Assembly: GCF_018919385.1 (NCBI RefSeq)
Contig: NZ_JAHLMF010000001.1
Coordinates: forward strand, 462,004 to 526,003
From: Geomonas diazotrophica
GTDB taxonomy: Bacteria; Desulfobacterota; Desulfuromonadia; Geobacterales; Geobacteraceae
DNA length: 64,000 nucleotides
Direction of reading: 5' to 3'
Shown here: positions 42,562-51,640 of the stretch, piece after piece
Layout: each line of letters starts with the position of its first letter
Position numbering within the stretch: position 1 is the first letter of the stretch
Program-made: the position numbers and the translations under genes
The notes under the pieces: model-generated
Seen by the model: only the letters and a program-made list of their open reading frames with translations
Database searches by the model: none
What the model was told of the DNA's origin: nothing

Positions 42562-44663
42562 TTAAGCTCCCATACGGTCAGTTCGGAAATGCCGTGCTGG
42601 AACTTGCGGCGCGTCTCCCGTATCACGAACGGAACGTCGCGCGGCTCACCCAGCATCCGGAAATGAGGCGACAGCTCTGCCTTTAGGCCATCCAGGGTCC
42701 ACACCGGCTCCCCCGCCTCCCGGTACCCTCCCAGCCACTCTTCTTTCTTGGTGTATTCCTCCAGCCATGTGTAGGGGGACACCAGCACCAGGAGACCGCC
42801 GGGATTGAGCCGGCCGCGGATGCCCGCAAGGAATCGGCGCGGCGAATAGAGCCGGTCCATGATGTTCGCGGCGAGCACCAGGTCGTAGCCGGAGAATTTA
42901 TCCGGCAGGTTGCAGGCATCCCCCTGGTAGAACTGCACCCGGTCACGCAACGCGGCAAGCCCCAGCTCCTCCAGGCTCAGTTCGTGGAAAGAAACGATCT
43001 CCCCCTCTTCGGGAATGGCGTAGCGCAGGTACCCCTCCTCCTGCATCCGGGCCGCCAGCCTAAAGAACCTGCTGGAAAAGTCGATTCCCGTAACCCTTTC
43101 GAAACCCCGCGCCAGTTCGAAGCTCGCCCGCCCCACCGCGCAGCCGAGGTCGAGGGCATGCCCCCTGGCGCGCCCGGATGTTAGCTCCAAACAGACGTCT
43201 GCGCAAGCCTTCGCGAAGTTAGGCACCCCGAAATGCTCCGGGCCGTAGTGGGCGTCGCAGTACTGCGCCGCCAGCGCGTCGGTCTCGTAGGGATCTTCGT
43301 GCAGTTGCAACGGGTTGTCGCTTTCCACGTAACGAAAGCCGGCGTGCTGGAAGAAGTGGCGCCGGAAGGCGTAGCGCGACTCGCGGGTCGCCTCGTTGCC
43401 GGTGGAGATCCAGGAGCCCCCCTTGATGAGGTTGTGGCGCGTGTCGAAGGTCGGCGTCGAGAAGTCGTCGTACCAAGGATGGATGCGGAACCCGTGGAAA
43501 GCGTAGATGGGGGTTTCGGTCCACTGCCAGACGTTGCCGACGACGTCGAAAAGCTGTCCGAAGCGGAAGCGGTCCACCGGACAGGACGACGCCCAGTAGG
43601 CGAGGTTGATGTTGCCGGGAGCCTCGCTCCACTCCTGGGGATCGCGCACGCCGGCGACGTCGTAGATCCGGTACCACTCGTCCTCGCTGGGAAGACGGAT
43701 CCGTTTCCCGGTCTTGTCGGCGAGCCAGTTGCAAAACGCCTTCGCCTCCAGGTAGTTCACCTCCACCGGCCAGTTCCACGGGAGATCGATCACCTCCACC
43801 ATGGTGCGCAGCCCCCAGCCGTGCGGGCGCTCCACCCAGAACAGCGGGTGCTCGGCATTCTTGAAGTTGCGCCAGTGCCACCCCTCCTCGCTCCACCAGC
43901 GCTCCTCGCGGTACCCGCCGGCCTCCACGAAGGAGAGGTACTCGCGATTGGACACGAGATATTTCGATGCGGCGAACCCCTGCAGCTGAGCCTCGTGATG
44001 ACCGTACTCGTTGTCCCAGCCGTAGAGCGGATGCCCCTCTTCCTTGCCCAGCACCACCTCTCCTCCGGGAACCGGAACCAGCTCGTTCTCCGGGGGGGCG
44101 CCCGCATCCCGGCAGATCTCCCAGAACTCGTGGCGGCGCACCCGGTCGATGGGGAGCTGTCGGATCAGCACCGAGGAAGTCTCCAGGTGGATCCGCTCGT
44201 GCTCGATCCCCATCACGATGGCCCAGAAGGGGCTCTCCCAGGTGATGGGGAGGGTGAGCGGCAGGGTCTTGATCAGCCCTGTCACCAACTCGCGCACCTG
44301 GTCGCGATACGCCTTCACCTCGCCCCGGGTGGGCCAATCGTAGTGAGTCTCGTCCAGGTCGTCCCACGACATCTCGTCCACGCCGACCGCGAACATCGCC
44401 TCCAGGCGCGGGTTGATCCGCTTTTCGATGAGCCGGGCGATCACCAGCTTGTTGACGAAGAACGAGGCGGTGTGCCCAAAGTAGAAGATGAGCGGGTGAC
44501 GCAGCCGATCCGCCCTCAGGTAGAACGCACCGTCATCCTTCAAGGTGTCATAGAGCAGCTCATCTATCGTGAACGTGGCGTTGAAGTATTCAAGTATCTC
44601 GGCGCGTTTCTGTTCAGGATCGCCTTCGTTCAATACCACGCTATGAGTTTTTTTCAGATCCAT
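42558..44663 (-). CDS. ovoA: OvoA, 5-histidylcysteine sulfoxide synthase with methyltransferase domain
   Basis: A 701-residue three-domain protein. The DinB-like N-terminus carries the iron ligands His64 (FGHTASFF) and His155-x3-His159-x-Glu161 (EHERIHLE). The FGE-sulfatase domain covers about 195-450 (GEVVLGKEEGHPLYGWDNEY, NVWQWTETP, NLIKGGSWISTGNEATRESR). A C-terminal SAM methyltransferase domain lies at about 480-701 (ALDLGCAVGRASFELA). OvoA joins cysteine sulfur to histidine using O2 and methylates the product to ovothiol. The domain set is complete and the downstream PLP lyase supports the pathway. Confidence 0.92.
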   Translation of the reverse strand: MDLKKTHSVVLNEGDPEQKRAEILEYFNATFTIDELLYDTLKDDGAFYLRADRLRHPLIFYFGHTASFFVNKLVIARLIEKRINPRLEAMFAVGVDEMSWDDLDETHYDWPTRGEVKAYRDQVRELVTGLIKTLPLTLPITWESPFWAIVMGIEHERIHLETSSVLIRQLPIDRVRRHEFWEICRDAGAPPENELVPVPGGEVVLGKEEGHPLYGWDNEYGHHEAQLQGFAASKYLVSNREYLSFVEAGGYREERWWSEEGWHWRNFKNAEHPLFWVERPHGWGLRTMVEVIDLPWNWPVEVNYLEAKAFCNWLADKTGKRIRLPSEDEWYRIYDVAGVRDPQEWSEAPGNINLAYWASSCPVDRFRFGQLFDVVGNVWQWTETPIYAFHGFRIHPWYDDFSTPTFDTRHNLIKGGSWISTGNEATRESRYAFRRHFFQHAGFRYVESDNPLQLHEDPYETDALAAQYCDAHYGPEHFGVPNFAKACADVCLELTSGRARGHALDLGCAVGRASFELARGFERVTGIDFSSRFFRLAARMQEEGYLRYAIPEEGEIVSFHELSLEELGLAALRDRVQFYQGDACNLPDKFSGYDLVLAANIMDRLYSPRRFLAGIRGRLNPGGLLVLVSPYTWLEEYTKKEEWLGGYREAGEPVWTLDGLKAELSPHFRMLGEPRDVPFVIRETRRKFQHGISELTVWELK

Positions 44664-44848
44664 GTCCGCCCCCAGGTTTTATTGCTGTCACACGCAGTTT
44701 TCCTTCTGACTGAAGCAGCCGTTTCAAATGATACCAGAACTTTTCCTGCAGGCGTCGTCGCCGGGTCAGGTGACAGTCCCGATATTGACACCGCGGGTGA
44801 TAACTTCATCCTTTTCGCAGGTTGGAGGCTCCCGGGAGGAGTCGTTCT

Positions 44849-45060
44849 ATGAATTACAAGTCAGCCATAGTGTGGGTAGCTGCCTGCGCCTCGCCAACTG
44901 CCATGCGCTTAATGACGCGGCGCAATACGTCGGTGACCGGCTCAGAGAGTACGGCCTGAAGGTAAGCGAGCAGAGCGACCTGTCAGGGGGAAGAACGGTG
45001 GTGAATCTCGAAGGGGTGCTGCGGGGAGCCGGGGCGGTGGCCGATCTGATCAGGAAATAA
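44849..45060 (+). pseudogene. Possible frameshifted small gene
   Basis: An ATG at 44849 with GGGAGGAG upstream starts MNYKSAIVWVAACASPTAM and stops after 36 codons. The overlapping frame reads CLRLANCHALNDAAQYVGDR to ADLIRK at 45060, which looks more like protein. A one-base shift near 44885 would join a good start to a good end. It may equally be one short gene and chance. Confidence 0.25.
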
Positions 45061-45071
45061 AGGCGGTTGGC

Positions 45072-45488
45072 TTAAACGAAGCCGAGTTCGACACGTCTGC
45101 CAAAGACTTTGGCGATCTTCTCGAGCGTCTTGATGGTAGGGTTCGCCTTGCGGGGATTCTCCAGGCGCTGATAGACCTGGTAGGCAATGTTCAACTGCTT
45201 TGCGATTTCCATCTGCGAGCGCTCGGCACGCAGGGCCCGGAGCATGATTGCGACTGCGACGTGCGGCGCCACCGGGATCTGGTGCACGTTCTTCCCACTC
45301 ATGTGAGACGGCTCCGGTATTTTGAAATTCCGCTCAAAATCCGACTCCAGGCAACCGTTCAGCGCTTCCTCAGCATTGAGCAGGGCTTCCTCGATCGTGA
45401 GGCCGTAGGTCATGACGTTATCAAAGTCAGGAAAGGTTACCAAGTAACCGTCTGCTTCTTTTTTTATGCGTGCGGCGTACGAAAGCAT
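45072..45488 (-). CDS. hicB: HicB-type antitoxin
   Basis: A 138-residue antitoxin. The N-terminal HicB fold (YAARIKKEADGYLVTFPDF with GLTIEEALLNAEEALNGCLE) is followed by a C-terminal XRE-type HTH (SQMEIAKQLNIAYQVYQRLE). It neutralises HicA and represses its own operon. The ATG at 45488 has AAGGAA upstream. It starts 2 bp after the hicA stop, in the usual hicA-hicB order. Confidence 0.92.
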   Translation of the reverse strand: MLSYAARIKKEADGYLVTFPDFDNVMTYGLTIEEALLNAEEALNGCLESDFERNFKIPEPSHMSGKNVHQIPVAPHVAVAIMLRALRAERSQMEIAKQLNIAYQVYQRLENPRKANPTIKTLEKIAKVFGRRVELGFV

Positions 45489-45490
45489 TT

Positions 45491-45694
45491 CTATTCCTTT
45501 ATTCCCGCTTGTTTGAGGACCGCATGCACCAGCCCCTTGGGCAGGTCCGCATGGCCATGAACGGGGACGGGGATCGAGCGGCGACCATCCTTGATCATGA
45601 CGTGGTGGCTGCCGGAGATACGATCCAGCCGCCATCCCGATTCCAGCAGCAGCTTTTTAAGCTGTTTCCCGGTCATTCGGATGATATACAACAT
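45491..45694 (-). CDS. hicA: HicA-type mRNA interferase toxin
   Basis: A 67-residue toxin with the double-stranded-RNA-binding-like HicA fold: TGKQLKKLLLESGWRLDRIS, GSHHVMIK with the active His, and a terminal VPVHGHADLPKGLVHAVLKQ. It cleaves mRNA in the ribosome context. The start may be ATG 45694 or, given the promoter overlap, ATG 45676 (MTGKQL). Confidence 0.92.
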   Translation of the reverse strand: MLYIIRMTGKQLKKLLLESGWRLDRISGSHHVMIKDGRRSIPVPVHGHADLPKGLVHAVLKQAGIKE

Positions 45695-45710
45695 ATAAGG
45701 TGTAAGTCAA
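45683..45710 (-). promoter_or_regulatory. Candidate hicAB promoter
   Basis: On the minus strand TTGACT (45710-45705) and TATATC (45688-45683) are 16 bp apart. The interval contains the partial palindrome TATATGTTGTATA, suitable for HicB binding. If the promoter is real, hicA starts at 45676. Confidence 0.4.
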
Positions 45711-45731
45711 CAAGTCGCTTTCTCAAACGAA

Positions 45732-45762
45732 AAGGCGCCCCCTGCGTGGCAGGGGACGCCTT
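45732..45762 (-). terminator. Terminator of the OmpA-like lipoprotein gene
   Basis: A 14-bp stem (45732-45745 with 45749-45762) with one mismatch and a 3-base loop. TTTTCGTTT follows on the minus strand. Confidence 0.7.
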
Positions 45763-45793
45763 CTTTTGTTTTACGGCCATTTTGTACGGAACG

Positions 45794-46813
45794 CTAGTCG
45801 CAGCTGAAGTTGGACTCGATGCGGCGGTTTTGCTGCTTGCCTGCCGCAGTTTTGTTGCTCGCCACCGGTTTGGTCGGCCCGTACCCTACCGCCTTGATGC
45901 GGTCCGGCGCGATGCCGAAGTTCTTGACCAGGTAGTTGCGCACGCTGTCTGCGCGGCGCTGCGAGAGCTTCATGTTGGCGGCCTTGTCCCCGACGCTGTC
46001 GGTATGCCCTTCGATGGTCCCCTTGGCGTTGGGGAACTCCTTCAGGAAGTCGGCCAGCGCCTTCAGCTCGTTGTGGTACTCGGCCTTGATGTCGGACTTG
46101 TTGGTGTCGAACTTTACGTTGATCACCGTAGGCTTGCACAGCTTGGCCGGCTCGGGGGGCGGCACGACCACGACCGGTGCGGGCTTCGGCGCCGGCACCG
46201 GCACCGCCACGTCGACCTTCGCCATGCTCTTCGCGCTGCCACCGGCACCGGTGCAGGTCAGGATGTAGTTGGCGCTGTCCTGCGGGGTAATGACCATAGA
46301 CCCCGCCGGCTGCACCGGCCCTATGCCCGGTTCGATGACGCAGTTGGTCGCGTTGCTTGATTGCCAGTTAAGGGTGACGGAGTCTCCCTTGGTGACCGAA
46401 GCAGGCGTGATGGTCAACTGGTCCGTGGGAGCGGCGGGGGGCGGCGGCTCGACCGCCTTGGGCGCGGGCTTGGGCGGCTCGGGAGCCTTGGCCGGGCAGA
46501 GAGCCTTGGCCTTGGCGGTCGCATCCTTGGCGAGCGCAATCGCTTCTTCGGTGTGGCAGGCCCTCAGGACGTCATAGGCCTGGTTCTTGGCGGCTTCGGC
46601 CTGCGCGAACTCGGCCGGGCAGAGCTTGTCCTTTCCCTCGGCGCGTGCCGTTTCCACGGCTTTGTCCGCCTGCTGGACGTCGGCGACGATGTAGTAGCCG
46701 GGGATATTGCCGCGCCCGTTGTTCACCTCGTAGTGGGCGCAGCCGGACATGGCTCCCACCGACACCAAAGCTGCCAGCAGCAAAGCCCCCTTCAACTGTT
46801 TCTCTCTTCTCAT
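45794..46813 (-). CDS. OmpA-family outer-membrane lipoprotein
   Basis: A 339-residue lipoprotein with lipobox SVGAMSGC. Residues 45-110 form a helical region with two Cys in CPAEF and RACHTE. A Pro-rich linker follows (PPKPAPKAVEPPPPAAP), then an Ig-like segment (LTITPASVTKGDSVTLNW), and a C-terminal OmpA peptidoglycan-binding domain with VNVKF-like VINVKFDTNKSDI, GTIEGHTDSVGDKAANMKLS and RADSVRNYLV. It would tether the outer membrane to peptidoglycan. GGAGG lies before the ATG. Confidence 0.92.
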   Translation of the reverse strand: MRREKQLKGALLLAALVSVGAMSGCAHYEVNNGRGNIPGYYIVADVQQADKAVETARAEGKDKLCPAEFAQAEAAKNQAYDVLRACHTEEAIALAKDATAKAKALCPAKAPEPPKPAPKAVEPPPPAAPTDQLTITPASVTKGDSVTLNWQSSNATNCVIEPGIGPVQPAGSMVITPQDSANYILTCTGAGGSAKSMAKVDVAVPVPAPKPAPVVVVPPPEPAKLCKPTVINVKFDTNKSDIKAEYHNELKALADFLKEFPNAKGTIEGHTDSVGDKAANMKLSQRRADSVRNYLVKNFGIAPDRIKAVGYGPTKPVASNKTAAGKQQNRRIESNFSCD

Positions 46814-47122
46814 GTTGCCTCCTTATCACATTTTTCCCATTCAACTGTCAGTCGGAATGTCGCGACTGGAACAGGGGGCGGGATCATAAAAACAGCCGAC
46901 TTCGGATATTGGTTGATCTGCAGTCGCAGCCAACACATACCAAGCCGGCGGATATAAACTTACATTGAAATGATTAGGTATTCCAGCAGAGGTCGGAATT
47001 AATTTGTCTTCACACTGTTGGTGGGTGTGCTGTGCTGATTTGAGGATCATCACTTCGGAGGCTCTTGAGAAGACGGCCGCCGATGCGGGTCAGCGGCCGT
47101 CGATACGTAAAGGCGCGCGGTG
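46814..47122. other. Intergenic region, no gene seen
   Basis: About 310 bp, moderately AT-rich, probably holding the lipoprotein promoter. No supported gene or strong hairpin was found. Confidence 0.5.
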
Positions 47123-47302
47123 CTACAGTGACCGCGGATTGCAGAGGTAATCCTCCTCGTCCGCCTTGGCTCGGCACCGGTTGCAGACGAATTTAGGTCT
47201 GGCCGAATGCTTGTCGATCTCTTCGATCCTCCCCTCATGTTTCAACTGGCACATATGCGCCGGGTGTTGTTTCGGTTTTGGGCAGCTTTCCTTCTCGCTC
47301 AT
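47123..47302 (-). CDS. Small zinc-ribbon-like protein
   Basis: A 59-residue protein starting MSEKESCPKPKQHPAHMCQL, with AAGGAG before the ATG at 47302. Cys residues pair as C-x(10)-C, CNRC and a late C (YLCNPRSL). It is a paralogue of the protein at 55937-56128, which shares AHMC-LK--GR-EE-D-H and CNPRS. A metal-binding role is likely, with function unknown. Confidence 0.7.
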   Translation of the reverse strand: MSEKESCPKPKQHPAHMCQLKHEGRIEEIDKHSARPKFVCNRCRAKADEEDYLCNPRSL

Positions 47303-47553
47303 GTCGTTCTCCTTTTCGTGCGAGTTGATGCCCCTATCATAGCAGGTCTCCCGTGACGTTGGCGAACTTCCCCCCCGAAGCTGGGAAATCTTGGTATTCC
47401 AAACTTCATATATTCTAATTGACGTACGAGAATGAAAGTTCTATAAATCCACGGAAGACGGGTAGGCATTGACCCGAATGATCCCGCAATTGCAACGCAG
47501 CCATCGCAGCTTCTTCTGGAAAATTCTTGGGCGCCAAGCGCAAAGGAGGAACA

Positions 47554-47931
47554 ATGGCCCTGAAGGACGTACGGATACTGATAGTCGACGACGAGGCGTT
47601 TTATCGTGATTCGTTGCGCGATATCCTCAGCAGGATCGGGTTCACGGTAGTTGCCGAGGCGGCAGACGGAATCGAGGCGGTGCGGATGTTTCTCACACAT
47701 CGCCCGCATATCGTGATAATGGACGTCTACATGCCGGTCAAAAACGGTATCGACGCCACCAGGGAGATGATCGCGCTGAACAAAAACGCCAATGTGCTGA
47801 CCAGCAGCGCCTCGGATTGCCCCAGTGACACCAACGCGGTGATGAAGGTCGGGGCCAAGGGGATACTCAAGAAACCTTTCGAGCCAAGAGAGATTTACGA
47901 CACCATCAAGCAAGTCCTGTGCGGCGCCTGA
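47554..47931 (+). CDS. Stand-alone receiver-domain protein (CheY-like)
   Basis: A 125-residue protein that is all receiver domain: acid pair in ILIVDDEAFYRDSL, phospho-acceptor Asp in IVIMDVYMPVKNG, switch Ser/Thr in NVLTSSASD, and Lys in ILKKPFEPREI. AAGGAGG precedes the ATG at 47554. No kinase is adjacent. It may serve in chemotaxis or in a phosphorelay. Confidence 0.9.
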   Translation: MALKDVRILIVDDEAFYRDSLRDILSRIGFTVVAEAADGIEAVRMFLTHRPHIVIMDVYMPVKNGIDATREMIALNKNANVLTSSASDCPSDTNAVMKVGAKGILKKPFEPREIYDTIKQVLCGA

Positions 47932-48035
47932 AACGGCAAACTGGCGTATTTTCTTCTTTGTTCCATATTTCATCCTCAATTTCCTTTTAACCTGTAGACG
48001 GTGGCAACATGCCCCGGGGAAAAAGGAGACTCGAG

Positions 48036-48203
48036 ATGAAAAAGAAAATCCGGTATCTGATCGCACTAGTGGTGTTACCGTCACTGCTGTCGGCCTGTGT
48101 TGTCGTGCCGTTCGATGATTATTACCGCGGACAGCATCACGGAGGGTATTACAACGACTACGATGGCCGCTATGGACGCGGTCCGTACGGTGGGCGCAGG
48201 TAG
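48036..48203 (+). CDS. Small Gly/Tyr-rich lipoprotein
   Basis: A 55-residue lipoprotein with leader MKKKIRYLIALVVLPSLLSA and Cys21, followed by a short mature part rich in Tyr, Gly and His (DDYYRGQHHGGYYNDYDGRY). AAGGAG precedes the ATG at 48036. Such small proteins are usual in Geobacter, with unknown roles. Confidence 0.7.
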   Translation: MKKKIRYLIALVVLPSLLSACVVVPFDDYYRGQHHGGYYNDYDGRYGRGPYGGRR

Positions 48204-48349
48204 TTTTTCTCGAAAGCTGCCCCGACGGAACGGTCCTTGGCCGTTTGGGATTCCCCGTCGGGGAGTTTCGGTAAAAGCCGCCCCTTCATATCACGCCAGG
48301 CCAACTCCTCGCCCCCTCATACCACCACCTTTTAGGGAAACGAGGCGTT

Positions 48350-48475
48350 CATTTTCTAATATAGGGGTCACTTTAAATAAAAGTAGACCCGCTTTTTCTA
48401 ATGTAAGACCTGCTTTAAAAAAACGAGGGCCGCTTTTTGTTAAACAAAGTGGTTCAAACACGACAAGCCCCTGCA
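48350..48475. repeat. 21-bp tandem degenerate repeat array, block 1
   Basis: About six consecutive units with 21-bp period, of the pattern CTTTTTCTAATGTAAGACCTG, degenerate at most positions. Any frame gives seven-residue repeats, but no start or ribosome binding site supports translation. The gene-free region 48204-48716 is AT-richer here. Confidence 0.7.
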
Positions 48476-48559
48476 ATTTAGCCGAAGCGCCCTTCACCAT
48501 CGCAATTCTCCCCTCACTTTTGGCGTCAACGCCCCCTTTTATCCCCGTGAAGGAGGGGT

Positions 48560-48727
48560 GGTGCTTAATGAAGAGCCCGGTTTATTTAATCTACGACCTT
48601 GTTTAAATTAAATACGACCGTCTTTAAATTAACTACGACCTGCTTTTTGTTAACTCCGGTCTGCATTTTCTTAAACACGGTCCGCTTCCGCTTAGGTACC
48701 GCCTGGTACCAGTTAGCTACGGCCTCT
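48560..48727. repeat. 21-bp tandem degenerate repeat array, block 2
   Basis: Eight consecutive 21-bp units. Examples are TTTAAATTAAATACGACCG (48602) and TTTAAATTAACTACGACCTG (48623). The series runs into the last codons of cmoB. The pattern is shared with block 1, and about 85 bp without repeats lie between them. Its function is unknown. Confidence 0.75.
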
Positions 48728-49688
48728 TCGCTGTAAATATCGCCCGCAGCGGTGCCGGGTGCCCTTCAATCGTCTTCTCCGCGTCATCAGGATCAAGAAA
48801 ATCCGCCAGCGACTCAAACTGCATCCACTCCGTCGAACGCTGTTCCTCCCGACTGGTGCGGTTGGTGTCGACGCAGGCAATCTGCGTGAACCCGCAGCGC
48901 TGCAACCACAGGGTCATCACGGCAATGGACGGGAGGAACCAGACATTGCGCATCTTGGCGTAACGTCCCTGAGGCATGAATACCGTAGCCTCGTCGCCTT
49001 CCACAATGAGCGTCTCCAGGATCAATTCTCCTCCTGGGCGCAGGCATCCCTTGAGCTCGAAAAGATGGTCGAGGGGAGAACGACGGTGGTACAGGACTCC
49101 CATCGAGAAGACGCTGTCGAAGCAGGCGAGATTCGGGGGAACGTCCTCGATGCCGATGGGGATGACGTGGTGCCGCGGGTCGCGAAGGTAGCGCTGCATG
49201 ACCTGGAACTGCTGCACCGAAAGCAGGAAGGGCTCGATGCCGAGAACGAAGTCGGCGCCGGCGCCGCGCATGCGCCAGCCGTGATAGCCGTTGCCGCAGC
49301 CGACGTCGAGCACCCTTCGTCCGGCCAGCGGCGCGATGTGTGGCACAACGCGCTCCCATTTCCAATCTGAGCGCCACTCGGTATCGATCCCGATGCCAAA
49401 GAAATTGTAGGGGCCTTTGCGCCAGGGGTGAAAAGCCCGCAGCTGCGTTATGACGTCTTCACGGCTTATTTCGCCGAGATCGGCATCGAATCCGATGGTG
49501 ACACTGTCCTGCAGCTCGATGCGGGATGGGAGTATATCCGGCAGCGACTGCAGGGCGCTCTGCCACCCCGACAGCTTGCCGTGGCTTTCGAGGAGCAGTC
49601 TCTCCGGCAGGGTCGCCTGCAGCTGCTCTGCCCAGCGCTCCTGGCCCATATCGACGAGTTGGGGATAGAGGGAGTCGTAGAAGTTCAT
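48717..49688 (-). CDS. cmoB: tRNA U34 carboxymethyltransferase
   Basis: A 323-residue enzyme, exactly the family length, using carboxy-SAM to make cmo5U at tRNA position 34. Motifs: [64 protein letters not shown]. The ATG at 49688 overlaps the cmoA stop by 4 bp. It works together with CmoA. Confidence 0.96.
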   Translation of the reverse strand: MNFYDSLYPQLVDMGQERWAEQLQATLPERLLLESHGKLSGWQSALQSLPDILPSRIELQDSVTIGFDADLGEISREDVITQLRAFHPWRKGPYNFFGIGIDTEWRSDWKWERVVPHIAPLAGRRVLDVGCGNGYHGWRMRGAGADFVLGIEPFLLSVQQFQVMQRYLRDPRHHVIPIGIEDVPPNLACFDSVFSMGVLYHRRSPLDHLFELKGCLRPGGELILETLIVEGDEATVFMPQGRYAKMRNVWFLPSIAVMTLWLQRCGFTQIACVDTNRTSREEQRSTEWMQFESLADFLDPDDAEKTIEGHPAPLRAIFTAKRP

Positions 49689-50419
49689 TTCATTGCGACC
49701 AGCGAGGCGAAGTTGAAGCACTGGAACCAGACTTCAGAGGAAGTGAATCCGGCCGCTTTCAGCCGCTCGTGGTGACAGGCGAGGGTCTCCGGGATCATCA
49801 CGTTCTCCAGCGCGGACCTTTTCTGGCTGATCTCCAGATCGCTGTAACCGTTGGCCCTCTTGAAGTCGTGGTGCAGCTCTACATGAAAATGCTGCCGTTC
49901 CGGCTCACTGAAGGCGATCTTTTCCGAGAGGATGAGGATGCCGCCAGGCCTGAGCCCGGCGTGGATCCGCTGAATCAGTTCCAGGCGCTGCGCCGGGGGA
50001 ATGAACTGCAGGGTGAAGTTGAGGACCACCACCGAGGCGTTCTCGACCGTGACGTCCTGGAGATCGGCACAGACCATGGTCACCGGGACGGTCGACCCGG
50101 CATCGCGGGCGAGGAGCTCACGGCCGCGCTCGATCATCGCCGGGGAGTTGTCGACGGCGATGATCGAGCACTCCGGCTGGTTGATCCGCTGGCGCATGGC
50201 GAGGGTGGCCGCCCCGAGGGAACAGCCGAGATCGTAGCAGTGGCTCCCGGCCTGGGCGTATTTCCCGGCGAGGATCCCGATATTGGAGATGATCATGCCG
50301 TAGCCCGGGACCGAGCGTTGGATCATGTCGGGAAAGACTGTGACGACCCGTTCGTCGAACTTGAAATCGATCAATTCCTGCAGCGGCGCCGCGTAGATAG
50401 CATCCTTCGTCTTTGTCAC
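49685..50419 (-). CDS. cmoA: Carboxy-S-adenosyl-L-methionine synthase
   Basis: A 244-residue SAM-binding enzyme that makes carboxy-SAM from SAM and prephenate. Motifs: [62 protein letters not shown]. It forms a coupled operon with cmoB. Confidence 0.96.
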   Translation of the reverse strand: MTKTKDAIYAAPLQELIDFKFDERVVTVFPDMIQRSVPGYGMIISNIGILAGKYAQAGSHCYDLGCSLGAATLAMRQRINQPECSIIAVDNSPAMIERGRELLARDAGSTVPVTMVCADLQDVTVENASVVVLNFTLQFIPPAQRLELIQRIHAGLRPGGILILSEKIAFSEPERQHFHVELHHDFKRANGYSDLEISQKRSALENVMIPETLACHHERLKAAGFTSSEVWFQCFNFASLVAMK

Positions 50420-50518
50420 TGTCTTCAGGTCCTTTTAGACTGGCAATCAGTAAAAAGTCGAAGATAGCGGGTTTGCTGCCGAACATCAACCCCTTGTTGA
50501 ATAAGCGACCAAGACGGT

Positions 50519-51310
50519 TCAGCGCAGGAATGCCACGTCCTTGAGAAGGTCGAGCAGTTTCTGCACCTTCGGCGAGGGCTCTCCCTTGGTGATCAGCATG
50601 ACCGACGCGACGACGGTCAGGCTCCCCGTCCCCGGGACCCGCACGCCGCGGGAAACCAACGCGCTGGGACCGATGCCGACGGCGCCGGGTGTCTCCAGCA
50701 CTTTCGCTCTCATTTCCTCGACGCTTGCCACCGGAAGAAACCTGGAGACAACCTGTTCACCCTCCAGCACTTTTCTGATGAAGAGCTCGTTCTCCCCGTC
50801 AGCGGCCGGGGACCAGACCACGACAATGTGCCGGTTAGGGCCGCCAACCTTCTTCCAGTTGGTGATCTTGCCGGTGAAGATCGCCTTTAACTGCTTTCTG
50901 GTCAGTTTCTTGATTTTTACGCCCTGGTTGAGAAAGACGACGGTCTCGTTGGTACCGACCGGCACCTCCCGGAACTCATCTCCGTCCAGCGCCGTTTCGT
51001 TAGCAGCTGCTCGCTCAAGGAAAGTCTGCAGGTCGAGGGTCGAGACGACGGCATCGAGGGAGCCACTATCAAGGTCCGCCAGCTCCGTCCCCGGTTTACT
51101 CTGCACGGTGACCAGGCGCAGAGACGGGTTTTCGTCTTCAAAGGTCTCCTTTACCGGTGCGATGACCTCGGTCAGTGCGGTGTCGCCACCACCGATCCTG
51201 ATCACCTCAGGTGTCGGAGTCTGATTTGCCGCATCTTTTTTGAACGTCGTACACCCTGCGCTGAAGCAGACGGCGATGACCAGCATGCAGAGTGAAACAG
51301 ATCGTTTCAT
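50519..51310 (-). CDS. PstS-like substrate-binding lipoprotein
   Basis: A 263-residue lipoprotein from the ATG at 51310 (AGGAGGG upstream) with lipobox VCFSAGC. The body is a periplasmic binding protein of the PstS-like type: IRIGGGDTALTEVIAPVKET, LTRKQLKAIFTGKITNWKKV with GGPNRHIVVV, and GAVGIGPSALV. It would bind phosphate or another oxyanion. No ABC permease or ATPase is nearby, so it may act as a sensor or scavenger. Confidence 0.82.
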   Translation of the reverse strand: MKRSVSLCMLVIAVCFSAGCTTFKKDAANQTPTPEVIRIGGGDTALTEVIAPVKETFEDENPSLRLVTVQSKPGTELADLDSGSLDAVVSTLDLQTFLERAAANETALDGDEFREVPVGTNETVVFLNQGVKIKKLTRKQLKAIFTGKITNWKKVGGPNRHIVVVWSPAADGENELFIRKVLEGEQVVSRFLPVASVEEMRAKVLETPGAVGIGPSALVSRGVRVPGTGSLTVVASVMLITKGEPSPKVQKLLDLLKDVAFLR

Positions 51311-51640
51311 TACAACCCTCCTGCGCATTACATCGTGTTTCTTTATGAACAGCACCTGTGACAAGCCTCAGGCGCATAGACTTTACTGCAAATATTCCGG
51401 CCCAATATCATCCAATTCTTGTCAATAATCAACACAGGATTTTACAAAATCTATTCCATGCGTCAGTTTGAACTTGGATAGGCTCGTCTGGAGTTTTTTT
51501 AAAGCAATATCAATTTATTCAAAAGTATCCATCTGTCATCGGTGGCGCTTTGCCATGTTTTGCCATGTCACTATTTACAAGGGAAACGTTGTTGGTAACA
51601 TTAATGAGCCGAAACGGCCACCACTGTCGAGGAGTTCATC
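51311..51640. other. AT-rich intergenic region upstream of tdh
   Basis: No gene. A 10-bp direct repeat TTTGCCATGT occurs twice in tandem (51549-51568). The region must hold the tdh promoter and that of the leftward binding-protein gene. No riboswitch was recognised. Confidence 0.5.

Noticed and set aside
48097..48606. Reading frames with seven-residue repeats
   Set aside because: The period is that of the 21-bp DNA repeat in every frame and strand; no start signal supports translation.
48350..48727. CRISPR array
   Set aside because: The repeats are tandem and degenerate without unique spacers, and no cas genes are in the window.
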